Below are positions 21,146 to 31,652 of a stretch of 64,000 nt of DNA, piece after piece. Under the pieces are notes generated by a model, which worked only from the letters and a program-made list of their open reading frames with translations, was not told where the DNA came from and ran no database searches. Made by a program: the position numbers and the translations under genes. Where the stretch lies: NCBI RefSeq assembly GCF_910596095.1, contig NC_056554.1, positions 5,642,001 through 5,706,000 on the forward strand. Direction: 5' to 3'. Every line of letters begins with the position of its first letter. Position 1 is the first letter of the stretch. The stretch comes from Thunnus maccoyii (lineage: Eukaryota; Chordata; Actinopteri; Scombriformes; Scombridae).

Positions 21146-22170
21146 TTTGCATATGAATGTTGCACTGAACTGTCCGCAACTGAACTGTGCTCCAGTAAGG
21201 CTGCTCTCAACATAAAGAGGCGGGGTGTTTTTTTTCTTTTTTTAGTTACTTGTCTTGTTGCTCAAACTGACATCATAAATGCCTTTAGGAAAATAAGTGT
21301 TGATGCAGAATGTTACCCTCAAGTTATTCTTCAGACCATGTAATACAATATGTTGGTCATATCAGAGGTTGCAGTTGGAGACATTTGTGTAGAAGCAGTG
21401 ATTATTTACCACCATATATTAATGACCATATAATCACAAGAGAACTAAATGCAGCTTTACCTGCACAACAAAGGATATTTTTGTCTCAGTACAGAGGTGG
21501 TCTCAAACGCTCGTGGTCTCCTGTTGATTTCCATCATGCTTGACTCAGTTCAGTCAGCACACTCAGGTCAGATTTAACCATTTATTTTCAATTATTTATT
21601 TCAACAAGACATGCATTTTTGATTGGTGGTGAAGCTCTGCTCATGTGATGCTCTGGAATAATGTGAGCAAGTTGACACAGACTGACCCTGAGCTCACAAG
21701 CCCCCGGCAGAGCTTTACATACACAATGATTGAAGAAAATGAACATGTATGATTGAATATTCATGTTCACAACAGCTGGATGCTCATACAGGAGGAGGCT
21801 GGAGAGGTGGAGTGAGATGAATTACAGTCAGGAGGTAATGCAGGAGTGAGGAGCATAGTGAGTATTATGGCAAGCTGAATGAATGAGCACCTCCGAGTTT
21901 ATAAGGACAGGGTAAGTGGATGGAATAGATCATGGACATGTATGATTGGACAGACATGAGACATGTGACTATAACTTACTTCCATGCCTGCCTTAACTAA
22001 CGCTAAGCTCCTTTGATTGTTTTTCAGATTTTTACTTCTATGTAAAAAAAAAAAGTAACTTTTTTTCACTAGTGCAGTATGGCATGCTTACATAAGTGAC
22101 AGTAAAAGATCTTTTACCAACATATTCATACATACAGTATTCACAGCAGGGCATCCCTGAACTGAGACTG
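20220..22170. repeat. Duplicate of 12900-14830 (R3 5' half and flank)
   Basis: The segment carrying exons 1-3 and about 1 kb upstream is almost identical to the R3 copy; most differences fall in the Ig exon loops. The match stops at exon 4, where R3 and R5 have different transmembrane and tail exons. Confidence 0.75.
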
Positions 22171-22385
22171 ATGGTTTAGGGTCTGTTTCCTACCAGGTTG
22201 AAAGTTTGCCAGTCCTTTCAACCACAGGTAGGCTGTTCTTCTCCATGTGCTGGAAGTTCATGCTGCCAGTGTGGGCCCACCACTCTGAAAATGAGCTAAT
22301 TAGCCTTATAGACTGTGGTGGTGGAGGACTTCTTTGCACCCTGAATTGCCTGTGCTATGCCAGGGTCATGTCAACACTTGAAGAG

Positions 22386-22433
22386 AACCAGCCAGGATCA
22401 CACTCGTCAGCTTTGTTATTCCATCACACTCTT
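22386..22433 (-). pseudogene. Orphan fragment of transmembrane exon 4
   Basis: It encodes [15 protein letters not shown] on the minus strand, followed by the acceptor-side ctacaa. Its left side is joined to intron 4 sequence (gtcaacacttgaagagaa), so a deletion removed most of the helix. No other exon lies nearby. Confidence 0.65.
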
Positions 22434-22439
22434 CTACAA

Positions 22440-22640
22440 TACTCTTCTACACTGCCCAAAGGCTGACGCCCAGAAGTGTTCACACACCTCCACTGGGTCA
22501 TAAGTTACGATTGAGAGTCATTAGTTTTGTATGAGTCTATACATTGTTTGTTTTAGGAAAATCCTGCATAATATGCCTCTAAATATGTTGCACTGACTAT
22601 TACTGGGTATTTGATTATGGAGAATCAACAACAGTAGTGC
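22440..22640. mobile_element. DNA element right end abutting an Ig exon scrap
   Basis: The end of the element is cctgcataatatgcctctaaa, as at 43819 and 60647. The next 50 bases (aaatatgttgcactgactattactgg) match the last part of the Ig exon relics there, then diverge. Confidence 0.5.
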
Positions 22641-22689
22641 ACAGTTAACTCGGCAGCCACACATTTCTCTGTTCTGTATGTCTCTGTTT

Positions 22690-23156
22690 TGTGTCTTCAG
22701 GTTAGGCTAACCCATTGTTGCTAACTTTGGAGCTAACCTCCTTCACTTTTCCAGCATTTGGGGAAACAACAGATGTGACTTTTTAGCATTTATTAAGCGA
22801 CACACTGTAGTCTGTACTGTACATTTACTGCCAGACTTACAACTTACTACTAACCTTTTCCTCTGCCCTGCTTGCATCCACCATCACTTCTCTGCCCCTC
22901 GCTCTTTCACACTTGCTACGCAAACATACTCCTTAACGGAGCCATGCTACCAATCGTTTCCCAGGCAACGACAGAGGTTGACTCACATACCGGAACAGCG
23001 CTACTCAGAGACTCCCAAACGCTATTCAGTAAACGTTCAGTACAACGGGGATGTTTTGAATACACCAACACGGAGATTATTCGACCAATGAGAATTTAGT
23101 CGGATGAGAGCATATCGACCAATTAATTGACCAGTCGACCAGGAGACTACAGCCCT
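22690..23156 (-). mobile_element. hAT-like non-autonomous element
   Basis: The right end reads, on the minus strand, AGGGCTGTAGTCTCCTGGTC followed by GACTGGTCGATTAATTGGTC. This is a terminal sequence typical of a common fish hAT group. The internal part shares the ctaaccttttcctctgc core with the other fragments. The left terminus is not clear and no transposase is present. Confidence 0.55.
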
Positions 23157-24211
23157 AATTGTATCACATTTTAGTAAAACGTCTTGTTTGCTGATCTACT
23201 GTGGTTTAATTTTGCAGCTTTTGTTGTAATGCATACTCAAAATGTCCTACTTGTTTACCTGTTGTCTTGGTCAAATCAGTTCTGTTCCTGTGAGGTCTTC
23301 TCTATAACAACAATACTGTTTTCACTCACTGATTAATTCTAGTTGATTCTACTTCATTGTCTTCAGGTACTGTCAGTAAATTCAGCACTTTCCAGCAACA
23401 TGTGACAGTAAATAGCTCTCTCAATGTTGTACTTAATAGTTCACTGTGGTCTGTAAAAAACGTGACGGTTTGAGATGAGATGGATTTACACTTGATGGTA
23501 TTTTAACTGATTACATCTCAACAGATACATCACCAAAATATCTTCACGTTAAGAAGAAAACAAGTTGTGTGAAAGAGGAACAGTTTTAATTGCATGTGGT
23601 TTTACAGCAGAGAGCTAAAGGCCAGTCTTGCTGTGGTTTTGTTTTGGCTGGTTCACACTTTTACCACAATGGAAAATGACAGGGGCAGGGTGCACAAGAC
23701 TTGTTACATGTCTGCACAGTTACTATACTTATTCACTGTGTCAGTACATAATGGAGACATTTCTAAAATGTAGAAACAATAATATATTGATATATATTGA
23801 GGTTAAATGAATTTAGTTTCATGACCCATGATGTTCACTTGAGACCACACTGTGCTGTACTTCCTGTCAAACAAGTGACGTTTACCTCACTCACTCCTCC
23901 CTTCTTGCAGACCATCTGACTCTCCCTATAAGGAGATTTGACAGTGATCAGTGTCCTTTTCTGGCTCCTCCTCCATCAAACATCTAACATGCTGTTGTTT
24001 CTCTCAGATTAGGATCAGAGGCAGACAGAATAAGAAAGACTTTAACAGAGAAGGATTGAAAGAAACACAAGCAAGAAAATGCAAACTTTAATTTATTGAT
24101 CATTTTTCACAGTGACTCCTTCCACCCACTGCCCACACACAAACACACATCAGGTTACTGTGATAAAGCATCAGTTCCTCTCTGAGCTGCAGTTACAGTT
24201 CCTCTCTGAGT
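23157..24211. other. Flank of the triplicated orphan-tail block, with RUNX-ETS-TATA module
   Basis: From about 23390 the sequence matches 44170 onwards, and from about 23600 also 61080 onwards. ACCACA lies at 23844-23849, TTCCTG at 23861-23866 and TATAAG at 23937-23942 on the plus strand. On the minus strand AATAAA occurs near 24097-24092. No exon is seen before 24212. Confidence 0.5.
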
Positions 24212-24300
24212 TTATCTGCTGGCAGCACAAGTTCTCACCTTTTTTCTTTTTTCTGTCTGAAGAATAAGATGAAGACAAACAAGATAAAAAGACACTGAGA
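24212..24300 (-). pseudogene. Orphan tail-like exon without tyrosine motif (class f)
   Basis: A strong acceptor (pyrimidine tract ending ctctcag) is followed by 89 bases. In one frame they end RTCAASR and TAA, the counterpart of VIYAASR in other tails, with the Tyr replaced by Cys. In another frame they give a hydrophobic run CLFILFVFILFF, then RQKKEKR and TGA. It could be an old exon 6 or a short-tailed membrane exon. No matching Ig exon lies just upstream. Copies: 45060-45148, 56110-56198 and 61743-61831. Confidence 0.4.
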
Positions 24301-25020
24301 CTGAGAGCAAGAGAGAAAGAAGCACGAGAGAATCAAAACTCAACCAGAACATAATTAAAATGAGATTCTAGACAAAGTGATGTCAACTGCTCCTACTTGC
24401 CACTCACATATGAAAACACATCAGCCAATTAGAGGCCTGGAATTAAGTCATTTTTAGGGCAAGGCCACTTTGGCCTTTGATAATTACAAATTTATTGGGG
24501 CATTGCAAGGTCAAAACCAATGGTGCAACAACAATAAGTGATAATTATATTGTGTAAAGATAAAACAGTACACAGTCAACAATTAGTAATCAGTGAATTG
24601 AAAAACAGTATTGAGTTTATTAAAACTGTACACTGAATGTTTGACTTTTCCACAAAATGCTGTCTGAAAAAATGTGAACAATTCATTATATTAATTGCTA
24701 TTGTTATATTTTAATGCTAAAATTAAGTCTATAAATGGGCTAAGGGTGATGAAAATGAATCTGAACAAGTTTCCACACGTGTGCAACTATTAGCATTTGA
24801 GTCTGAGATCATAGGAGCAGTCACAAAACTGACTTAAAACCATAGACTGTATAAAAATGACTTAAAACACTTTTTTAAACGTTAAACATTAAACACACTG
24901 ATGAGAAACGTCTCAAGGAGAGACTCGGATGAGAGCTGCCAGTCATGTAACAGCCGGCAGACTCTGCTGATCTGTCTTAACTGAGAAGTGACCGTCTGCT
25001 TACAGAGAAATGTCTGTGTG

Positions 25021-25055
<35 letters not shown>

Positions 25056-26074
25056 GTGTTTGTGTTAATGTTACATCACACTGAAAAAGTAGCAACCCGT
25101 CAGATCTCACAGCAAGTTATGTATGTTCATAGTTAGCCAACAGCAATATCCTGGTTAGGATGTCAACGGTTAACTGCTGAGAATATTTTTGACTGGTTAT
25201 GCATGTCGGTCTACAGGTTCATTTGCATACACACTGCACTAATGGCTTGTTCACAACATCAGATATTCTTTTTCAATGGATAAAGTACCAATGTAAAACT
25301 GACTTCTACACAGAGTGTTGCATTATGGGCTGTTTGTAACATTAATGTTGCTAGGCTAGCGATTGTCTTAAAGTCTGTTTATAGTGAGTGTGTTGGAGTC
25401 AATCAGCACTAAAAGTGTTTCGCTAGTCCAGTTTAACCTGCTGGAGTTCTGAAGGATCATGGAATGTGTTTTTCTGCCACGGAGGAAATAAATTCATGAT
25501 GAGTGAAAACGAATGAAGCATCTTCCGACGTCTCTACTACTACTACAAGCTGCCAGATGTCACTGTCACAGACAGTCTTATTAATAGTAACTGCCAGAGA
25601 AAATCATTTTGACCACTTCCAAGAGCCTGGCAGGAGAGTGTGTGACTAACTTTAAAACACAACGTGTATGAATACTTACACTGTACAGTGTTTAGCTGCC
25701 TGTGCTTATCACATAATGTTTTAGCTAATGTAAGCTAAAGGGTTAGCTGTTAATGTTTACGTTGACGTTACACATATATTTGCGGGATGGGAGAAATCTT
25801 GCGCCACTGTTGATGTCCAGCATGATGATTGAGACACTGGGAAACATTGAGAGTGTTTATTTGCTGTGTTGCATGTAGTTTTCAATGAGGAAGTACGCAA
25901 CTTTCTTTTAAGGGAACAATGGCCAGTTCAAAACAGGGCACGCTAAACTGACCATGGGGGTAGTTAATTTTAGAAGGGGCATTACGGCCACACTCTGGGG
26001 CATCCACGGCACTGGTTGTTTGGCCGTGGCATAATTCCTGCCCTGCAATTAATATGACAAAGCATATTCTAAAC
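24301..26074. other. Non-coding part of the triplicated block
   Basis: Nearly the same sequence occurs at 45149-46922 and 61832-63595. It contains a relic catagactgtataaaa near 24842, a GT microsatellite, and AT-rich DNA. No exon is supported. Confidence 0.5.
25014..25066. repeat. (GT)n microsatellite, copy 1
   Basis: About 53 bases of GT with two tttg interruptions. The equivalent tracts are 45859-45904 (uninterrupted) and 62503-62577 (longest, with one acg interruption). Confidence 0.9.
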
Positions 26075-26213
26075 TCACACATCCAGTAGCTTCCTGAATC
26101 TGGTGGCAGCAGCAAACACAACATTCAGCTCCAGCTCTCTCTCTGATGCAGACCTGCAATTTTTCTTTTGTCTTTGGATGGGCTACATAGTTCAGGTCAT
26201 CTGAGCTCACATT
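26075..26213 (-). pseudogene. Orphan tail exon with broken acceptor and frameshift (class e)
   Basis: It begins NVSSDDLNYVAHPK, matching the start of other tail exons, but the acceptor AG has become AA (tgtacaa before AAT). After LNYVA the frame shifts. The remnants of SASERELELNVVFAAATR lie in another frame, and the TAG stop is lost. No upstream exon exists. Copies with the same lesions: 46923-47061 and 63596-63737. Confidence 0.7.
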
Positions 26214-27393
26214 TTGTACATAAGAGTTCACACAGTCATGTGTTGTATCTTAGATGCTGTAGCTGAGTTTGTCAGGTATCATCCTTAAATCTGTGCATAA
26301 TTAAAGTTTTTTTAAAATGTCTTTCTTCCAAACAAGTAGGATAAATCTTGTAATTCAGTCACATTAAAGTTATAATACTATTGTTTTCTCCAATAGCCAT
26401 TGAATGTATTTCTATTCAGTAATGATCTCTCAGTATAGTAGTTATGCTTCACTCCTGCAGCTTCTACTGTTGTTGTGTATCAGAAGGTGCATTATTGCTC
26501 AAATACCAACAGAAAGATGAGAAAAAGGAATTAAAAGTTGATCATAACTTTGTATCATTCAAGTTGTCATTTGTTATTGATTACTAGGACTGTTTTCTGC
26601 TCCTGTTATGAGATGTTGAGTCATGGAGGGATTTTCTTATGAATGTTAACAATCTCCTGTTTCCTGCCATTGTGTTTTTGATCCTAATGTTAATGCATTA
26701 TAACAAGACTACCAGAAGACAAAACACAAGACAACAACAAAACATTTTCATCTTTGTGGATACAGAATACAGGTCACTGTTTCCAGCTGGTATTTTCTAA
26801 CTGATATCTGAGAGTGAAACCAGAGACTAAATGACTAAAGACCAAATGGAGAGCCATGAATGTGTGCTGGCAAAAATTTGTTGGAGAGCAGATGTTGATG
26901 TAGTTTGTGAAGGTAAAGTGAGTTTGTGTAAAATAAAAGTGACTCATGGTGGATGTTTAAAAGTAGCATTACTCTCTATCTTTGAATACAGCAAGGCCTT
27001 TGATGTCTGTGGAAGGTTTCACTGCTTTATTTGTAGCTTTGACTCTGGATATCTCTTGATTTTTACCTCATTTCAGCTCAAACCACACTGTGCTGTCTCT
27101 TCCTCTCAAACAAGTGATGTGTCACCCACCCTCCCTATCGTACTCTCTCTGTGACTAAGTTTGACCGTCATCAGTGTCCTTTCTGCTCTTTTAATTGTCA
27201 CATTAAGATTGTAGACAGATGAAATAAGAAAGACAAAGACTTTGGCTTAGAGAGAGCAAAAGAAAAACACAAGCATGAAAATACAAACTAGTTTTTACTT
27301 TTTTGGTTGCTTGTATTCACCACCTACATGTGAGAACAACCACAGAATAATATGAAAAAGCATCAGAGCTGCAGTTCCAGTTGCTTCCTGAGT
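26214..27393. other. Flank of block, with RUNX-ETS-type module
   Basis: 26490-26710 matches 19010-19195. Further on ACCACA lies at 27082-27087 and TTCCTC at 27100-27105 (one base off the ETS site), followed by ccgtcatcagtgtcc. No exon is recognised. Confidence 0.45.
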
Positions 27394-27416
27394 CTATCTA
27401 GTGGCAGCATAAACAA
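27394..27416 (-). pseudogene. Truncated class d tail exon
   Basis: Only the final VYAATR and TAG remain. The sequence to the right is joined directly to aagtaacacactggag, which lies about 290 bases further right in the complete copies. A deletion therefore removed most of the exon. Complete copies: 35523-35645 and 47741-47863. Confidence 0.65.
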
Positions 27417-27901
27417 CAAAGTAACACACTGGAGAAAATAGTACAGAGCTGAAGGCCATTCTTGCTGTGGTTGAGATGTCTCTTTTAGACTGACACAGAC
27501 AGTACTGTTTGTTACACTTGAAAGTGGCAGGATGGACGACTGAGAGCATAAATACATGTTACATGCTAAAAAAACACACCTGGATGTTAGCTGTAGACTA
27601 TTTTCTTCCACGTACCACTATAGACACAGCGACATACTGTATGTACTGTGCATACAGTCTATATTAAGTCAACATTTAAAGATTAAGTTTCTGTATTGAT
27701 GTGCTGTAATAACATCTTTACAAGAGCGATATGAAATAAAACTCAGCACTAGAAAGAAGATGCAACTGTTATGCATCTTTTTTTCTGCCAAAGTGATGGT
27801 CTCCTGTCCACCAAACACACAAAAACACATAAAAACACAAGTGCAGATTCACATGAAAAAGCATCAGTTCCCCTCTGAAGAGCTTTTCTTGTTTCTTGAG
27901 T
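27417..27901. other. R6 3' flank
   Basis: It matches 35816-36298 and 48033-48515 closely. No separate gene is seen; it is the 3' UTR and intergenic DNA of R6. Confidence 0.5.
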
Positions 27902-29288
27902 CTATCTGGTGGCAGCATACACAACATTTGGCTCCACCGCTCTTCTTTTTGCTTTTTGACAGAAAGTCACTGCTGCATAGTTCAGGTCATCAGAGCCCGG
28001 ATTCTGTAAATAAAAGTATTTACAGTCAGTCACCTTAACAAGTGGAAATGAAGAGAAAAACAAAACAATGGCTGGACATGATCTTAAATTATAAAACAAA
28101 TACAAGTAAATGATCAAACTTTACTTGTAAAGTAAATGATAAAACATGATTCACCTCACTCTGTTGTCGATTCTTTTCTTCATTAGCTGCCAAATGAAAG
28201 AGACAATGTATCTAATCAGTTAATTGACCGTCATTATTCTAAAACTTTACTGTTATTCTGGCAAACATGAAATTTAGTAGTCTTCCAAAATATTCACACA
28301 ACTTTAAAGAATTTGTGAAAAAAACTATAAACCAAATACAAGATTGAAACATTACCTCTCTGAAGTTTTCTGTTTTTAACAACCAGACCAATGATGACCG
28401 TAGTGTGGAGAACAAACAGACTGCCCAAGATCACCAAGATCACACCCATCAGCTTTGTTGTTGCATCCGACTCTGCCACAAGAAAGATCTTTAATCAGAC
28501 TGTTTCTCCTTTTCTAGCTAAAAATGACTAACATTAAAATGGACAAATGAATTTTGCACAATGAAATCTATAAGAGACTCTTACGTTTAGACTTTCTGCC
28601 AATGTCATCATATGATTCATCATCACTGCCTTTTAATGAAATGAAGATACATTTTTTTTTTATTTTGCTTTAAAAATGTGCATCAATATCTTGTTCTGAC
28701 AATAATTAAATAGCCACATATAGAAAGACATAAGAGAAGAATATAAATTTCATAACATCTTACCTTCAACATTTAAATGTATGACACTTAAAACTGTCTG
28801 TCCGCCAATGTAAAATCCACAGAAATAAACCCCTGAGTCAGATAAATCCACTTCCTTAATGTTGAGAGAGGTTGTGGAAATGTTGGAGCTCATTTGAAAT
28901 TTTCCATTTTGAACTCCATCACAGTATTTAACAGTTTTAGAGCTGGTCATAGTTGAGATACAGCTGGCTTTGGTTCTGTTGACCAGTCTGAACCAGGATA
29001 TTGTTGCGGAACTTTGGTAAGTTTTGGTGCACTGCAGTGTGACGTTTTCACCAGACTGGACCTCCACAGTGTGAGACTCAGAAAGTGAGACAGAGATCCA
29101 GCCTGAAACACACAGCAGAGACAACAAGAGATTTAGTTGTTATAGGAAGAAAAACAAAACCTCTTAATAAATTGAATAATGAGCAAAAACCATTAAATTC
29201 TGGCAACAATGAAGTTGAGAGAAATGTAGTGGCAGTACTTACTGATGCTGCAGAGAATGAAAGCTGTTATCAAGGTAAGGTTCATCAT
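27902..29288 (-). CDS. R6: V-type Ig receptor, class III ectodomain with ITIM tail c
   Basis: Exons: 29288-29243, 29102-28764, 28629-28585, 28472-28356, 28186-28155 and 28003-27902; 226 residues. The leader is MMNLTLITAFILCSIS plus WISVSLSES. The Ig domain has Cys40, Trp52 and Cys110 (DSGVYFC), with the extra pair Cys63 and Cys76, and N-glycosylation sites NRT and NIS. The stalk SDDESYDDIGRKSK holds Tyr135 in a very acidic stretch. Exon 4 gives SDATTKLMGVILVIL and a long hydrophobic segment with an internal His. The linker is NEEKNRQQSE. The tail has ITIM LNYAAV (Tyr202) and VVYAAT (Tyr222) before TAG. It is likely an inhibitory leukocyte receptor. The loop at 41-50 (TKTYQSSATI) is the part that differs most from R7, R8 and R10. 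Confidence 0.83.
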
Positions 29289-30419
29289 GGTGCGTATGAT
29301 TGTAGCTCAGCAATGTGTGTAATCAAACTGTGCTCCAGGAAGGGTGCTCTCAACTTAAGAGGTGGGGCCATTTTTTCTTGCTCATACTGTTGCGTAAACT
29401 GTCCACGTGAATGCTTTCTGTGAAACGAGTGTTGATGCCAAATGATCGTCTGAACGGATACGAGATGGTTATCCTAAAGATTATTTTAGCTACGTAGTGT
29501 TCAAACCAAAGTTAAAGAATGATAGAATTCACATGTTAAAGAGTTCCTGGTCACTCTGAACACCAGCGTGCAAGCTGCAGAATATGAGATAATAGTCTTC
29601 ATGTGTAGAACAAAGTGCTTTATGTCTAGTTGCTCATCAGATACATTGAGGAAACAAACAGGCCCAGATAGAAACAACATAAAGACAAGTGGAATTTAAA
29701 ATCATCTGATGAATGAAAGATGCAGGTTTCATCAACCACTTTTGTTGACGTGCCTGTATTAGAAGCTTTAATTAACATTCTTACTTTTTGTAAGTGAGGA
29801 ACTTGCAGTTTTCTTTATGTTTACAGCTGCAGACAGTTGACTTGAGTGCTTTACAATACAGATGCTGGTCATGTGTTGTGATTTACTTAATTTTTAAAAA
29901 CTTATACGCTCTAGTGAGTGGATGTGAAGATCTGTGATTCCATTACATACTCATACGTATTCACAGCAGTCGATCACTTCGCTGAGCCTCAATAGTTATT
30001 CATAAACCTTTGTTTGACTAGTTTATTTCTGAACCCGCCCATCACACGCCGCGCCACCCACCACTACAAGTAAGTTCTCAACCTGTAGGAAACACTGTAC
30101 ATGTTGAAGACATGACAGATCACAGCAAAGACCCAGCAGATGCAGCTCCTGTCCATCTTCACTGTGATCTGTACTCAGTCTTCCTCAACGCAGCTGCCAA
30201 CATGTTTCTTGAAAATATCAACGACTCGTTACTTATTACTCATTGAAATGGTAATCACATTACTTTTGTACCTACTCAACAGTAGAAAGAAATTACTTAT
30301 ATTACAGTTTTCAACTGCTTATATGGATCAAAAAGCTCAGGACAGAATCATTCCTATACAAATGCTGGGTAAAACATTCATGAATGTGGGAACTGATGAA
30401 AGGTGAATTAAAAAAATCA
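29289..30419. other. R6 upstream flank with an inverted segment
   Basis: The promoter variant lies at 29351-29370. 29912-30010 is an inverted copy of the sequence at about 34145-34240 (ctgctgtgaatacgtatgtaat and neighbours). An 88-codon plus-strand frame at 30140 starts with a leader-like MQLLSIFTVICTQSSS, but it has no supporting splice site or homology that I know. Confidence 0.45.
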
Positions 30420-31240
30420 TACGTCAATTAGCAGAACTTTATTTCAGATACCTGGAAAAAGAGGGACGAGTGTTTAACCAGTTACTCCACATGGTACCTC
30501 AGAAAAACTTGATGCTGCCAGTCTTCCTTTGAATTTGACGTACCAAATGAATCACTGTGTCACGCACACCTGACATGCACCTTGTCTTGAGAGGATCTGT
30601 GTGCATTGATTGAAAAAAAATGCAATTTGTATTTTCTGTACCTGGGCAGGTCTTAATCTATCTGGGCAGGTCTTAATCTATCTGGACAGGTCTTAATCTA
30701 TCTGGACAGGCTGCCCAAGTAGAGAGAAACACTGATGTACAGTCTGGAGCAGAGTGAATGTTTTCACATGAGGCTGTCAGTGTCAAACTGTGTCACAAGT
30801 TGCTTATAGATCATGTGAAGATAAAACAGTGGTGCAAGTTTGTCAGAAGTGTTAAGATACATATACAGATATGTCACTAATACAGACAGGGCTGTTTGTC
30901 ACCACAGTGTAAAGTGCAACAAGGGGCAGGTGGGAGCCACATATAATTATATTTAGAAATACGACCTTTTAAAATACATATTTGAATTCAGACATTTAGT
31001 ACATCAACATCAGTTTAAATATCCAGTTTTCACTTTGATGGTTGTAAGTTTTGCAAAAAGGTTTTTATAAATGTTCTGTAGAAGCTGATCATTTAGTCTA
31101 CTTGACAGCAGAAAGTCACACAGTTAACTACACAGTTAACTACACAGTTAACTACACAGTTAACTACACAGTTAAATACACAGTTTTGACTGAACAGGTC
31201 TCTTGACTTTCAGGTCAGTTGTGCTCTGACTACACTGTGA
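30420..31240. repeat. Minisatellite block, copy 1
   Basis: The block recurs at 34340-35210, 39020-39850, 51250-52130 and 56290-56900. It holds a 20-bp minisatellite (30642-30712, about 3.5 units of ctgggcaggtcttaatctat) and a 12-bp one (31117-31185, units of cacagttaacta). Short plus-strand frames across it are repeat translations, not genes. Confidence 0.7.
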
Positions 31241-31652
31241 TATTATGTGTACCTCACTCACTCCTCCACTGTTGCATCTAACTCTCTCTATAAGAGAATG
31301 TGGACAGTCATCAATGTCCTTACTGGCTCCTCCTCCCTCAAACACCAATCATATTGTTTTGCTGTCAGATCTCCATCTGAGGCCGATAAAATAATCAAGA
31401 AAGAGACATTGAGAGAGATGAGAATGAAAACATTTAGCTCACTTTATTTATTTGCAGAAATAACAAAACACACACAAACAATACATTAAAGAATTAAAAA
31501 TGATTTTCATCAGGTGCTTAACTCAACAACACACAACACAATTTTGTATGAATCAAACTTGTTTAGATGATTTGACATCATTTTTGGATAAGTTGATGGT
31601 GTGTATCGCTACCCTCACAATACTCCACCAGCAGATTAATGAAGCATTAGTT

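Noticed and set aside
25882-26124. 80-118-codon minus-strand frame recurring at 46616 and 63289
   Set aside because: It overlaps the class e tail exon in another frame and has no recognisable domain; it is open by chance in duplicated DNA.
29085-29423. 112-codon plus-strand frame recurring at 32829, 37489 and 49705
   Set aside because: It runs antisense across exon 1 and the promoter of R6, R7, R8 and R10; its conservation follows from the duplicated gene on the other strand.
30140-30406. 88-codon plus-strand frame with a leader-like start
   Set aside because: It has no splice donor in a sensible place, no known domain, and no similar exon in the matching flanks.
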